A stretch of DNA of 64,000 bases from M2408 sp040386975. Lineage in GTDB: Bacteria; Bacteroidota; Bacteroidia; Flavobacteriales_D; Crocinitomicaceae. The position numbers and the translations under genes were made by a program. The notes below the pieces were generated by a model. That model worked only from the letters and a program-made list of their open reading frames with translations. It was not told the origin of the DNA and searched no databases. Each line of letters opens with the position of its first letter. Position 1 is the stretch's first letter. The DNA lies in contig JAZKEO010000024.1 of the NCBI GenBank assembly GCA_040386975.1, positions 75,210-139,209 of the forward strand, in the 5' to 3' direction. This document shows positions 25,702 through 33,539 of the stretch, one piece after another.

Positions 25702-26268
25702 TTATTTCTTAGAAATTTTTTCCATTTGCAATTCAATTAACTGCTCAAAAGTTAAATCGATGTGTTCCAATCTGAATTCAACCATTTCTTTTGTTTCCTT
25801 TTCCAAATTTGGATTTTCTTTCAAAAGCATGGTATAATATCTTTCGACGTTAAATTTATCGTTCAACATATCGGAAGTTGAGCCTGCGTTTAAAAGTAAA
25901 CTTGCTCTTTTTTCGTATTTTGGATATTTTTCCAACAACAAATTGGTGTAAGTCATTGATTTGCGGTAATCTTTTTTCTGTAAATACAATTGTTGTACTT
26001 TATCCAAACAAGTTGCTGAGTATTTATCTTTCGGAAATTTTGATTGAAAATCTAAATAAGCTTTTATCGTTCTGTCAATTGTTTTTGTTGGAATTTCTTT
26101 TGTCTGGTCGTTCATTATTTCTTTGTACAAGAACTTTAATGAATCATCTAATTCAGTGATTCTTTCTTTCAAAGCTTCAGGACTTGAAGTGTCAGATTTT
26201 GAAGAACATTGAATCAAAAAGAAAGCTAAAACACAGCCAATTGAAACTAAAAATAAACTTTTTTTCAT
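25702..26268 (-). CDS. TPR-like lipoprotein
   Basis: This 188-residue lipoprotein has its lipobox at 'AFFLIQCSS'. The body is helical with TPR-like spacing ('AYLDFQSKFPKDKYSATCLDKVQQLYLQKKDYRKSMTYTNLLLEKYPKYEKRA'), resembling the solenoid of BamD/YfiO-type outer-membrane lipoproteins, but it is shorter and lacks clear full repeats. It starts 11 bp after def, so they are likely co-transcribed. A scaffold role is an inference from the fold. Confidence 0.75.
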   Translation of the reverse strand: MKKSLFLVSIGCVLAFFLIQCSSKSDTSSPEALKERITELDDSLKFLYKEIMNDQTKEIPTKTIDRTIKAYLDFQSKFPKDKYSATCLDKVQQLYLQKKDYRKSMTYTNLLLEKYPKYEKRASLLLNAGSTSDMLNDKFNVERYYTMLLKENPNLEKETKEMVEFRLEHIDLTFEQLIELQMEKISKK

Positions 26269-26279
26269 AAACTGATTTA

Positions 26280-26876
26280 TTACCTGCGTTTTTGGATAGA
26301 CGGAAATTTCATTTTATAATCTACAACTAATTCTCCTTTTGAAATTACAGAAAGTTTTTTTGTTAATAATTTTCGTTTCAACATCGAAAGGTGATCTGTA
26401 AATAAAATTCCTTCAATGTGATCGTATTCATGTTGGATAATTCGTGCTTTGTAACCGTCAAAAATCTCTTTGTGAAGCTTGAAATTTTCATCGTAATACG
26501 AAATATGAATAATTTCTTTTCTAAAAACTTCTTCACGGATTTTCGGGATACTCAAACAACCTTCTTTAAATCCCCACTCTTCGCCTTCTTCTTTTTCAAT
26601 GATTGGATTGATGAAAATTTTCTTAAATCCGTCCATTCCAACTGCTTTTGGGTCATCTTCGTCATCCTCATCTTTATCAGCAAATGGACTTCCATCAACA
26701 ATAAATAAACGAATCGATTGTCCGATTTGAGGTGCGGCTAAACCAACTCCTTGTGCTTTGTACATCGTTTCAAACATGTTTTCAATCAACACATCCAAAT
26801 CAGGAAAAGTTTTATCAATTTCTACTGCAACTTTTTTTAAAACAGTATCTCCGTATGCTACAATTGGTAATATCAT
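26280..26876 (-). CDS. def: peptide deformylase
   Basis: This enzyme removes the formyl group from new N-termini. The 198 residues hold all three motifs: 'GVGLAAPQIG', 'EGCLSIP' (metal Cys) and 'QHEYDHIEG' (metal His and catalytic Glu). An acidic insert ('DKEDEDDED'-like, about residues 72-82) lies between motifs 1 and 2, as in other Bacteroidota deformylases. A TACTTTTG -7-like box sits 19 nt upstream. Downstream is the TPR-like lipoprotein. Confidence 0.96.
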   Translation of the reverse strand: MILPIVAYGDTVLKKVAVEIDKTFPDLDVLIENMFETMYKAQGVGLAAPQIGQSIRLFIVDGSPFADKDEDDEDDPKAVGMDGFKKIFINPIIEKEEGEEWGFKEGCLSIPKIREEVFRKEIIHISYYDENFKLHKEIFDGYKARIIQHEYDHIEGILFTDHLSMLKRKLLTKKLSVISKGELVVDYKMKFPSIQKRR

Positions 26877-26924
26877 TGTTTAATTTAATCTATTGCAAAA
26901 GTAATACTTTTTTCAGAATTAAAA

Positions 26925-26945
26925 GTGAAGAGTGAAGAGTGAAGA
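26925..26945. repeat. three tandem GTGAAGA units
   Basis: Three perfect 7-bp copies lie in the 74-bp gap between the ABC-F gene and def. It is one of several word-like repeats in the window's intergenic gaps. Confidence 0.6.
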
Positions 26946-26950
26946 ATATT

Positions 26951-28840
26951 TCAAACAAACTCTGCTAACTCTAACCATCTTTCTGTTTTTTGTTCAATTA
27001 ACAAAACAATTTCAGATAATTTCGTTCCAGCTTCCATGATTTGATCGTTTGAGGATGAAGAATCTGATAAAATCGAAGTAAATTTTTCTTTTTCAAGTTC
27101 CAATTTCTCTAAATCTTTTTCAATTTGTTCAAATTCCTGTTTTTCTTTGAAAGATAACTTTTTTGTTTCTTTTTTTACTTCTGATTTCACTTCGTTTCCT
27201 CCAATCACAGAAGATTTTATTTTTGCTGGTTCTTCTTTTTTAGTATCTTTTGGTGTTTTGTCGTATTTTGCTATTTGCTTACGGTATTCCGTATAATTTC
27301 CAACAATGTCGGTAATTCTTGCTTGACCTTCAAAAACAAAAACGTGATCCACCATTTTATCCATGAAATAACGGTCGTGGGAAACAACAATCAAACATCC
27401 TCCGAAAGAACGCAGATAATCCTCCAAAACGCTCATCACAAAAATGTCTAAATCATTTGTTGGCTCATCTAAAATCAAGAAATTCGGATTTGCCATCAAA
27501 ACAGTCATCAATTTCAAACGACGTTTCTCTCCCCCACTCAATTTATATACATAATTGTAATGCATATCACGTGGAAAAAGAAATTTCTCCAAAAACTGAG
27601 CTGCATTCATTTCTTTCCCTTTTTCCAAAGGAATGTATTCTGCAATGTCACGAATAACATCAATTACACGCTTTTTTTCATCCACTTCAATCAATTGTTG
27701 ACTGTAATATCCAAAAACAACTGTTTCACCAATAACAACTTTCCCAGCGTCAACAGGCTCTCTGTCTTGAATCATGTTTAAGAAAGTCGATTTTCCTGTA
27801 CCATTATTTCCAACAATTCCCAAACGTTCTTTTCGCTGAAAATTATAGGTAAATTGATCTAAGATTTTTAAATCCCCCCAAGCTTTTGAAATTTTATGTA
27901 ATTCAACAATTTTCGAACCTAAACGTTCCATTTTTACTGGAATATCAATTTCATCTTCGTCAATTCGTTGACTTGCAACCTTTTTCACATCTTCAAAAGA
28001 ATCTACACGTGCTTTTTGTTTCGTTCCACGTGCTTTGGGCTGCTTACGAATCCAGTCTAATTCTTTTTTAAAAGTATTTCGAGCTTTATCAATTGTTGAA
28101 GCTAATTGTTCTTGTCTTTCAGCTTTTTTCTCCAAATAATAAGAAAAATTTCCTTTGTATTTGTAAATAGTTTTGTCTTCGAGTTCTAAAATCGTGTCAC
28201 ATACAACTTCCAAAAAGTAACGGTCATGCGTAACCATCAGAATTGTTGATTTTGATTTGGAAAGAAATTCTTCTAACCATTCAATCATATCCAAATCCAA
28301 GTGATTTGTAGGCTCATCTAAGATCAAAAAATCTGCTTCTGCAATCAATACTTTCGCTAAAGCAACACGTTTTTTTTGTCCCCCAGAAAGATTAGAAATC
28401 TTTAAATCCGTATTGTCTAATTTTAAAACAGACAAAATTTGACTCACTTTCACTTCAATATCCCAAGCAAATAAATCCGTCATTTCTTGGAAACAATCGT
28501 TTATCTCTTCTTCATTCCCATTTTTCATGGCAATGTTGTACTTCTTTACAGCTTGAATTTCAGGTAAATCATGCGAAAAAACTGCTTCTAAAACGGTTTG
28601 ATTTTCATCTAAATTTTCCGCTTGTTCCATGAAAACAATACGAATATCATTTCTATAAACGATTCTTCCAGAGTCAATTTGCTCCAAATCCATCAAGCAA
28701 CGCAATAATGTTGTTTTTCCAGCACCATTTTTTGCAACGATGGCTACTTTTTGACCAAGGTCGATTCCAAAAGTTAAGTCTGAAAAAAGAAGACGGTCAC
28801 CAAAAGATTTTGTAAGATTTTCTACCGAAAGATAATTCAT
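26951..28840 (-). CDS. ABC-F ATPase (Uup/EttA-type)
   Basis: This 629-residue soluble protein has two ABC domains and no membrane segments. Walker A motifs are 'AKNGAGKTTL' (about 36) and 'GNNGTGKST' (about 343). Signature motifs are 'LSGGQKKR' and 'LSGGEKRR', each followed by 'LILDEPTNHLDL' or 'LILDEPTNDLDI'. A C-terminal charged coiled coil (about 570-629, 'EFEQIEKDLEKLELEKEKF') is typical of Uup. ABC-F proteins act on the ribosome or on DNA-repair intermediates; which subgroup this is cannot be settled by eye. Confidence 0.92.
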   Translation of the reverse strand: MNYLSVENLTKSFGDRLLFSDLTFGIDLGQKVAIVAKNGAGKTTLLRCLMDLEQIDSGRIVYRNDIRIVFMEQAENLDENQTVLEAVFSHDLPEIQAVKKYNIAMKNGNEEEINDCFQEMTDLFAWDIEVKVSQILSVLKLDNTDLKISNLSGGQKKRVALAKVLIAEADFLILDEPTNHLDLDMIEWLEEFLSKSKSTILMVTHDRYFLEVVCDTILELEDKTIYKYKGNFSYYLEKKAERQEQLASTIDKARNTFKKELDWIRKQPKARGTKQKARVDSFEDVKKVASQRIDEDEIDIPVKMERLGSKIVELHKISKAWGDLKILDQFTYNFQRKERLGIVGNNGTGKSTFLNMIQDREPVDAGKVVIGETVVFGYYSQQLIEVDEKKRVIDVIRDIAEYIPLEKGKEMNAAQFLEKFLFPRDMHYNYVYKLSGGEKRRLKLMTVLMANPNFLILDEPTNDLDIFVMSVLEDYLRSFGGCLIVVSHDRYFMDKMVDHVFVFEGQARITDIVGNYTEYRKQIAKYDKTPKDTKKEEPAKIKSSVIGGNEVKSEVKKETKKLSFKEKQEFEQIEKDLEKLELEKEKFTSILSDSSSSNDQIMEAGTKLSEIVLLIEQKTERWLELAEFV

Positions 28841-28847
28841 TAAATTT

Positions 28848-28870
28848 AGTTATGAGTGTTGAGTTATGAG
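28848..28870. repeat. GTTATGAGTGTTGAGTTATG word repeat, copy 1
   Basis: This intergenic copy immediately precedes the leftward ABC-F gene. The same word of more than 20 bases occurs 29 kb away at 58250-58271. It is made of GAGTTATGA-like subunits. Confidence 0.6.
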
Positions 28871-28877
28871 TGATGAA

Positions 28878-29342
28878 TTATCTTAAACGATTTAAAGAAT
28901 CCAAGAGATTTTTATCTTTTTTAATACCTAAATTCGCTAGAAAAACAAATGGTAATCCAGCACTAAAAAGATAAAAACCTAAATCTAATTTTGGAGCTGA
29001 AACTTTTGCTAAATCAGTCATAAAAGCAAAATAAATTAAAGCTACTGTAAGTATAAAATAAAGCATAAAAATGACACGAATCAATTTGATTTGATTTTTA
29101 AGGTTTTTGTACGATACAATTGTCAAAACACATAATAAAATAAGAATACTTGGAGCAATAAAATATGGATATGAGCTAATTTCAATGCTTTTATTCGCTT
29201 TATCAAACTCTTGTAAACCAAAAGAAGATAAAATTGTTGAACCATTTTCTGTTTCAAATCGAAAAATTGAAACCCCAAAAGTCACAATTGACAAACAAAT
29301 AATTGTAATAAGTAAATATACCGTTTGAATACGTTGAATCAT
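28878..29342 (-). CDS. DUF4293 membrane protein
   Basis: This 154-residue protein has four hydrophobic helices and the family opening 'MIQRIQTVYLLI'. I use the ATG at 29342: a TACTTTTG -7 box lies 15 nt upstream, so the longer reading with 16 extra residues would begin upstream of the transcript. DUF4293 is a Bacteroidota family of unknown function. The ABC-F gene follows it on the same strand after a repeat word. Confidence 0.85.
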   Translation of the reverse strand: MIQRIQTVYLLITIICLSIVTFGVSIFRFETENGSTILSSFGLQEFDKANKSIEISSYPYFIAPSILILLCVLTIVSYKNLKNQIKLIRVIFMLYFILTVALIYFAFMTDLAKVSAPKLDLGFYLFSAGLPFVFLANLGIKKDKNLLDSLNRLR

Positions 29343-29357
29343 ATTAATTTTTTTCTG

Positions 29358-29365
29358 CAAAAGTA
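29358..29365 (-). promoter_or_regulatory. -7 box for DUF4293 gene
   Basis: The minus strand reads TACTTTTG, a perfect TAnnTTTG, 15 nt before the ATG. It decides the start choice for this gene. Confidence 0.45.
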
Positions 29366-29533
29366 AGGAATTTATAGCGGAAAAGCTCACTTATTAATAA
29401 ACAATCTAAAGAGGCGAAAATGAAGTACTTAGTTTGTAATAACAAATTTGTGTATCCAATATAGTAACGATTAAGTTTTAAAGAATGTAAGATATAAACA
29501 GTAAGATTTGACATAATGACTTGTTCTAAACAC

Positions 29534-29563
29534 AAAAAAGCCACCAGTAATCTGATGGCTTTT
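29534..29563 (-). terminator. Rho-independent terminator of tRNA-Asn
   Basis: Arms AAAAGCCA (29536-29543) and TGGCTTTT (29556-29563) plus an inner CAG/CTG pair form the stem. On the minus strand it ends in six T (29539-29534), just after the tRNA. Confidence 0.88.
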
Positions 29564-29565
29564 CG

Positions 29566-29639
29566 CTCCTCCTCTTGGACTCGAACCAAGGACCCTCTGA
29601 TTAACAGTCAGATGCTCTAACCAGCTGAGCTAAGGAGGA
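29566..29639 (-). tRNA. tRNA-Asn (GTT)
   Basis: The 74-nt minus-strand sequence folds into a full cloverleaf. The 7-bp acceptor is TCCTCCT / AGGAGGA, the D stem GCTC/GAGC, and the anticodon arm TCTGA-CTGTTAA-TCAGA with anticodon GTT. The T arm is CTTGG-TTCGAGT-CCAAG, and the discriminator is G. The CCA end is not encoded. Confidence 0.98.
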
Positions 29640-29671
29640 ATTTTGCTACTTTCATTTCTGAATTGCGAGTG

Positions 29672-29702
29672 CAAATATAATCATTTTATTTAAACCCAAA
29701 AA
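29672..29702 (-). promoter_or_regulatory. promoter of tRNA-Asn
   Basis: On the minus strand TTTTTG, a 17-bp spacer and TATATTTG match the Bacteroidota -33/-7 pattern. The -7 box ends 32 nt before the tRNA 5' end, leaving a short leader for processing. Confidence 0.65.
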
Positions 29703-29747
29703 CAATTTTTAAAAAAAATGAAAAAAAATATTTTTTGAATCATTTTT

Positions 29748-30866
29748 TCAGTCTTTTGCTAAAAAACTCCAGTAAGTAGAACGATTAATTTCAATTAGTT
29801 TCACATTTGGATACAAAGTGCTAAAACTTTTCGGGAATTTCTTTTTGTCTTTTTTATCCCATTTCATTTGGTAGGCAAACATTTTGTTGTCTTTTGGCTT
29901 GATTTCAATCAAATCGACTTGTTGTTTGGTATGTGTTACCCAAAAATAGAAATTAGCAATCTCAGAAATAGATTTCTTATATTTTTCCGCTATAAACCAA
30001 TTTTTCCATAAAATATCCGCATCGCTTCTAAATTCTAATTCATTGTAATTTTTTATAAGTGCATTTCGGACTCCATTGTCATAAAAATAAATACAATGTG
30101 TTTTTTTTAACTCGTATTTTTGATCAGTCGAATAAGTTGGGATTTTAATTAAAACCTGAGCTTTTTCTAAAAGTAAAATATAACGCTCAACCGTTTCGTT
30201 ATCTAAACCTACTTTTGTTCCTAATTCATTGTAAGAAACGTGTTTTCCGATTGATAAAGCAATATTTTGAAGTAATTTTCTAAGTTGTTCGGTTTTATTG
30301 ATGCGTTCTTTCGGATTTAAAGTCGATTTCAAAATGTTTGACACACAATTCTCTAAAAAAAGAATTGCATTTTCAGTTGACTCAAACACTTCTTGATTGT
30401 TCCCGAAAATCAAACGTTGTTCCAAGTTTTTTTCGATTTGAATCAAACCAAAATGTTTTGCAATATCTTTGAATGTAGGACTTGTCGTTTTAATAATTAA
30501 TTCCTGAGCAGTTAAAACTTCGAGTAAAATATCGTCAAAAACTGGTTCAAATGAACACAAACAAATCAAGTTAACTTCAAGATTTTCAAATAAAACGATT
30601 TCAATTATCTGTTGAAGATTATCTAAAAGTTGTGCTTCTTTTAGAATGACATTTTTTTTGCCTTCAAAAAAAGTATTCAAATTATCTCTATCAATATATT
30701 GAAATGTTTTTTTTGTTTTTTTATTTGAAATATCAAACAGTTTATAATTCTCTACTTGCTGGTCAAATAAATTCTCCTGAATATTTTCTGAAGTACCAAT
30801 TAAAACAAGAATTTTATTACTCGCAATTTTTTCTTTTATTTTTTTAACTATTTCTCTTTCAATCAT
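29748..30866 (-). CDS. DUF4143-type protein with eroded AAA ATPase site
   Basis: This 372-residue protein follows the layout of the AAA_14/DUF4143 ATPases: an N-terminal P-loop domain, a winged helix near residues 200-245 ('SYNELGTKVGLDNETVERYILLLEKAQVL') and a C-terminal nuclease-like DUF4143 region ('FYFWVTHTKQQVDLIEIK'). The expected Walker A GPRQVGKT-like loop is replaced by 'IGTSENIQENL', and Walker B 'FIDEAQ' by 'ILKEAQ'. It probably does not hydrolyse ATP. I use the inner ATG because the first 12 residues lack support. It is isolated from its neighbours. Confidence 0.75.
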   Translation of the reverse strand: MIEREIVKKIKEKIASNKILVLIGTSENIQENLFDQQVENYKLFDISNKKTKKTFQYIDRDNLNTFFEGKKNVILKEAQLLDNLQQIIEIVLFENLEVNLICLCSFEPVFDDILLEVLTAQELIIKTTSPTFKDIAKHFGLIQIEKNLEQRLIFGNNQEVFESTENAILFLENCVSNILKSTLNPKERINKTEQLRKLLQNIALSIGKHVSYNELGTKVGLDNETVERYILLLEKAQVLIKIPTYSTDQKYELKKTHCIYFYDNGVRNALIKNYNELEFRSDADILWKNWFIAEKYKKSISEIANFYFWVTHTKQQVDLIEIKPKDNKMFAYQMKWDKKDKKKFPKSFSTLYPNVKLIEINRSTYWSFLAKD

Positions 30867-31051
30867 TTTTAATGCTTTATGCTTAAATTTTCGATAAATC
30901 AAGCCTTAAAGATAGTTTTTAGACGTGGAATAAAACATCTAAGTTTGAATTTAATCAAAATAGTAGCTTTATTCTTTTAATATTCTAGTTTATAGTTGGT
31001 GTCTTTTTACTTGTGAAAATTTTCTTACTTTTGATTCTTTAAAACAAAATT

Positions 31052-32578
31052 ATGCAAAAAATAGTAGCCTTACTTTTCACAACACTTTCATTTATATGCT
31101 TTTCTCAAAATCCTGAATTAGTTTATTCGGAAAATAATCTTCACCTAAGAGCTGTCACAGGAGATTCTCTAAATTATTATTATTTTGAGACCAATAATTC
31201 CACTTTAAACTCCATTGATCAATTTGGTGCCCATACTGTTCTTACGACAGTACCTAATGTATCAGCGAGTTTTCAGTCTGTTATTATTTTCAACAAAGGA
31301 AAAGGTATCTTCGGTAATTCAAGTCCAAATGGCACTTTTTATTATTTGTACAATGGGGTAGAAATTGATACTTTATATGAAAGTAATGCAGAATTAAAAA
31401 ACGACAGAATTATTATTGGTGATTATGTTTATTATCACGATACAAAAAACATATACAAAACAAATTTGAATTCAGTTGATGAATTTCAAGTATTATACAA
31501 TTTCCCTTTAGCAACTGACTTTTATGGAATAAGTAATTTTTATTTATTTGATAATAAAATCATTTTTAGTGAAAGTGGTAATGGAGAAAGTTCAACTAAG
31601 AGTCTTAATTTAGCGGGCAATCAAATAACAACTTTATTCAGTAATGATAACATAAGTAAATCTTCGAATTCAATCATTTTAATAGAAGATCCCTACTTTA
31701 GTAGTTGTAAAGTCTGGGAAATGAGAGAAAACACACCCTTTGAATTAATTTATGATGGCACTTTACATCCTTTTCAATATTCAATCACTAAATTTTCGGG
31801 TAAATTAGGCGAAACTATTTTGTTTGACGGACACAAGAACGGAGTTCAAATGTTGTTAAAACTAGAAAATGGAGTCCTTAGTCCACTTAATCATGGAACA
31901 GATGCAAACTCTTATCCGACCTTCGTGAATTCTACTTATCAAGCAGGAAATTATGTTTATTTCATGGCTGGAGATACAAATTCTGTGAATTATGATTTTC
32001 AAATTGAAGCACTTTGGGTTACTGATGGCACTTTATCTGGAACACGGAAAATGATTAATAATCCTTCTCCAGATTTACCTGAATACCTTAATCTATTTAA
32101 TACAAGTAACAATTCGAACATCAACTGCTACAACGATTTATGGATTGGCTATAATTCTGACAAATTGGTACACTTAAATGCTGAAAGTAATTTAATTGAA
32201 AGTTTTACTAACTACAAAAACGTTGATGGATTTTATTCTTTATCAAATAATGATATTGCCTATTTTCATTCTGGAGACGTTTTCGGTGATCGTTCAATAA
32301 ATAAAATTTCTTGTTCTGGAAGTTTAGCAATTAAAGAAATTGATTTGTTTGATTTTAAGCTGTTTCCAAATCCAACAAATGAAAACATTTATCTTGATTT
32401 TGAGGATAAACTAAACGTTGAAATTGCAATTTTTGATTTAAATGGAAATAAACTTTATCAAGCAAAAAACGCACAAAAAAACACCGAAATAAATTTGGAT
32501 AAATTTGCTTCAGGAATGTATATCATTGAAATGAAAAATGAATCTTTTAACGCTAAAAAGCGATTCATTAAAGAATGA
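31052..32578 (+). CDS. T9SS-secreted protein, beta-propeller-like
   Basis: This 508-residue exported protein has a signal peptide ('LLFTTLSFICFSQ'). Repeated beta motifs of the 'IFGNSSPNGTFYYLYNG / LWVTDGTLSGTRKM' kind occur in Bacteroidota ELWxxDGT propeller proteins. The 'LWVTDGTLSGTRKMINN' copy is clear; the others are degenerate. The last 75 residues are a type A T9SS sorting domain ('FKLFPNPTNENIYL', 'FASGMYIIEM'). It should be surface-anchored or secreted. A TACTTTTG box lies 18 nt upstream. It converges on the DUF6089 gene. Confidence 0.82.
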   Translation: MQKIVALLFTTLSFICFSQNPELVYSENNLHLRAVTGDSLNYYYFETNNSTLNSIDQFGAHTVLTTVPNVSASFQSVIIFNKGKGIFGNSSPNGTFYYLYNGVEIDTLYESNAELKNDRIIIGDYVYYHDTKNIYKTNLNSVDEFQVLYNFPLATDFYGISNFYLFDNKIIFSESGNGESSTKSLNLAGNQITTLFSNDNISKSSNSIILIEDPYFSSCKVWEMRENTPFELIYDGTLHPFQYSITKFSGKLGETILFDGHKNGVQMLLKLENGVLSPLNHGTDANSYPTFVNSTYQAGNYVYFMAGDTNSVNYDFQIEALWVTDGTLSGTRKMINNPSPDLPEYLNLFNTSNNSNINCYNDLWIGYNSDKLVHLNAESNLIESFTNYKNVDGFYSLSNNDIAYFHSGDVFGDRSINKISCSGSLAIKEIDLFDFKLFPNPTNENIYLDFEDKLNVEIAIFDLNGNKLYQAKNAQKNTEINLDKFASGMYIIEMKNESFNAKKRFIKE

Positions 32579-32595
32579 TTTTAGATCTTACAAAT

Positions 32596-33414
32596 TCAAT
32601 GCTGGAAACAACGGTCTGGTGGACCTAAACGCATGGACAAAATTCCTCCGAAAACAAAATACCAATCTTTCGTTGAGGGATTTCCTCTTCGACCAAAACT
32701 TGAGCCATCCAAACTTCTATTGGATAAATCCCCAACTATTGGCCCGTTTTCTTGACTCAGTTGATCTCTATCAGCATAACGGCTACTTCCTACATCGTCA
32801 ATATAGTCAGTAAATGTTTTTCTAAGTCCATATTCCAAGCTGAAAGAAATATTTTTTGAAAGTGAAAATTTTACGCCCAAGCCTAAAGGAAGGCAAATTT
32901 GTGTTTTTGAATAAAGTTCATGATCACTTAAATCTGTCCCTTGTCCTTCAGTTCCTAATGGTTGTAATTCAATTAAATCACCATTATAATTTGCTTTTGG
33001 ATTCATTCTAAAAACACCTATTTGAGCGTAGATATAGGGTGAAATTCGATATTTGGAATGACCAGTTTGATAAGGCAAATAATTAAACTCCACTCCAGTT
33101 GCGAACTCATAAAAGTCGGTTTGAAAGGATAAATTTCGATTTCTTTCAACATCTAATTTAGAATCAGCATCTGTTGCTTTTAAATTACCATAAGTAAAGG
33201 TTGTTCTCAATGACATTCGTGAATGTACATTGTATCTGAAAATTCCTCCAAAGGAAACATCTGTATTCTCAAAATGATTCTTTATGTTCAAATCTCCGAT
33301 GTAATACGAACCACCAGCTAAAAAACCAATTTCAGATTTTGATTTGCCATTTTGTCTTTGAGAAAAAGTCAAAGAAATCGTACAAAAAGCTAAAAGAAAA
33401 AAAATAATTTTCAT
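32596..33414 (-). CDS. DUF6089-type outer-membrane beta-barrel protein
   Basis: This 272-residue protein has a signal peptide ('FLLAFCTISLTFSQ') and the family's opening 'SEIGFLAGGSYYIGDLN', followed by alternating strands ('FGGIFRYNVHSRMSLRTTFTYGNL', 'LGLGVKFSLSKNISFSLEYGLRKTFTDYIDDVG'). Barrels of this family sit in the outer membrane; the function is unknown. The gene is divergent from a lipoprotein gene across a region rich in inverted repeats. Confidence 0.85.
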   Translation of the reverse strand: MKIIFFLLAFCTISLTFSQRQNGKSKSEIGFLAGGSYYIGDLNIKNHFENTDVSFGGIFRYNVHSRMSLRTTFTYGNLKATDADSKLDVERNRNLSFQTDFYEFATGVEFNYLPYQTGHSKYRISPYIYAQIGVFRMNPKANYNGDLIELQPLGTEGQGTDLSDHELYSKTQICLPLGLGVKFSLSKNISFSLEYGLRKTFTDYIDDVGSSRYADRDQLSQENGPIVGDLSNRSLDGSSFGRRGNPSTKDWYFVFGGILSMRLGPPDRCFQH

Positions 33415-33446
33415 AATCAGATAACGAAATTAAACAAAATTTGTTG

Positions 33447-33484
33447 CATATTTTGTTATTACAATATGATATTAACAAAATATG
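33447..33484. promoter_or_regulatory. 12-bp perfect inverted repeat in a divergent gap
   Basis: CATATTTTGTTA (33447-33458) and TAACAAAATATG (33473-33484) flank a 14-nt loop, and AACAAA-A-TTTGTT lies just to the left (33433-33445). The region sits between divergent envelope genes, so an operator or cruciform is plausible. Confidence 0.5.
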
Positions 33485-33515
33485 TGCTATTTTTACATTT
33501 AAAATATTATTTTTG
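33483..33515 (+). promoter_or_regulatory. promoter for the lipoprotein gene at 33.5 kb
   Basis: TGTG, a 21-bp spacer and TATTTTTG (33508-33515) fit the -33/-7 pattern with one mismatch in -33. The -33 overlaps the right arm of the 12-bp inverted repeat. Confidence 0.5.
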
Positions 33516-33539
33516 ATTAAAAACTAATTTACTTTCACT

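Noticed and set aside
26925..26945. tandem repeats as a CRISPR remnant
   Set aside because: Three 7-bp units without spacers; no cas genes in the window.
29344..29589. 81-residue minus-strand reading frame
   Set aside because: It runs through the tRNA-Asn 3' end, its terminator and the start of the DUF4293 gene; composition does not look like a protein.
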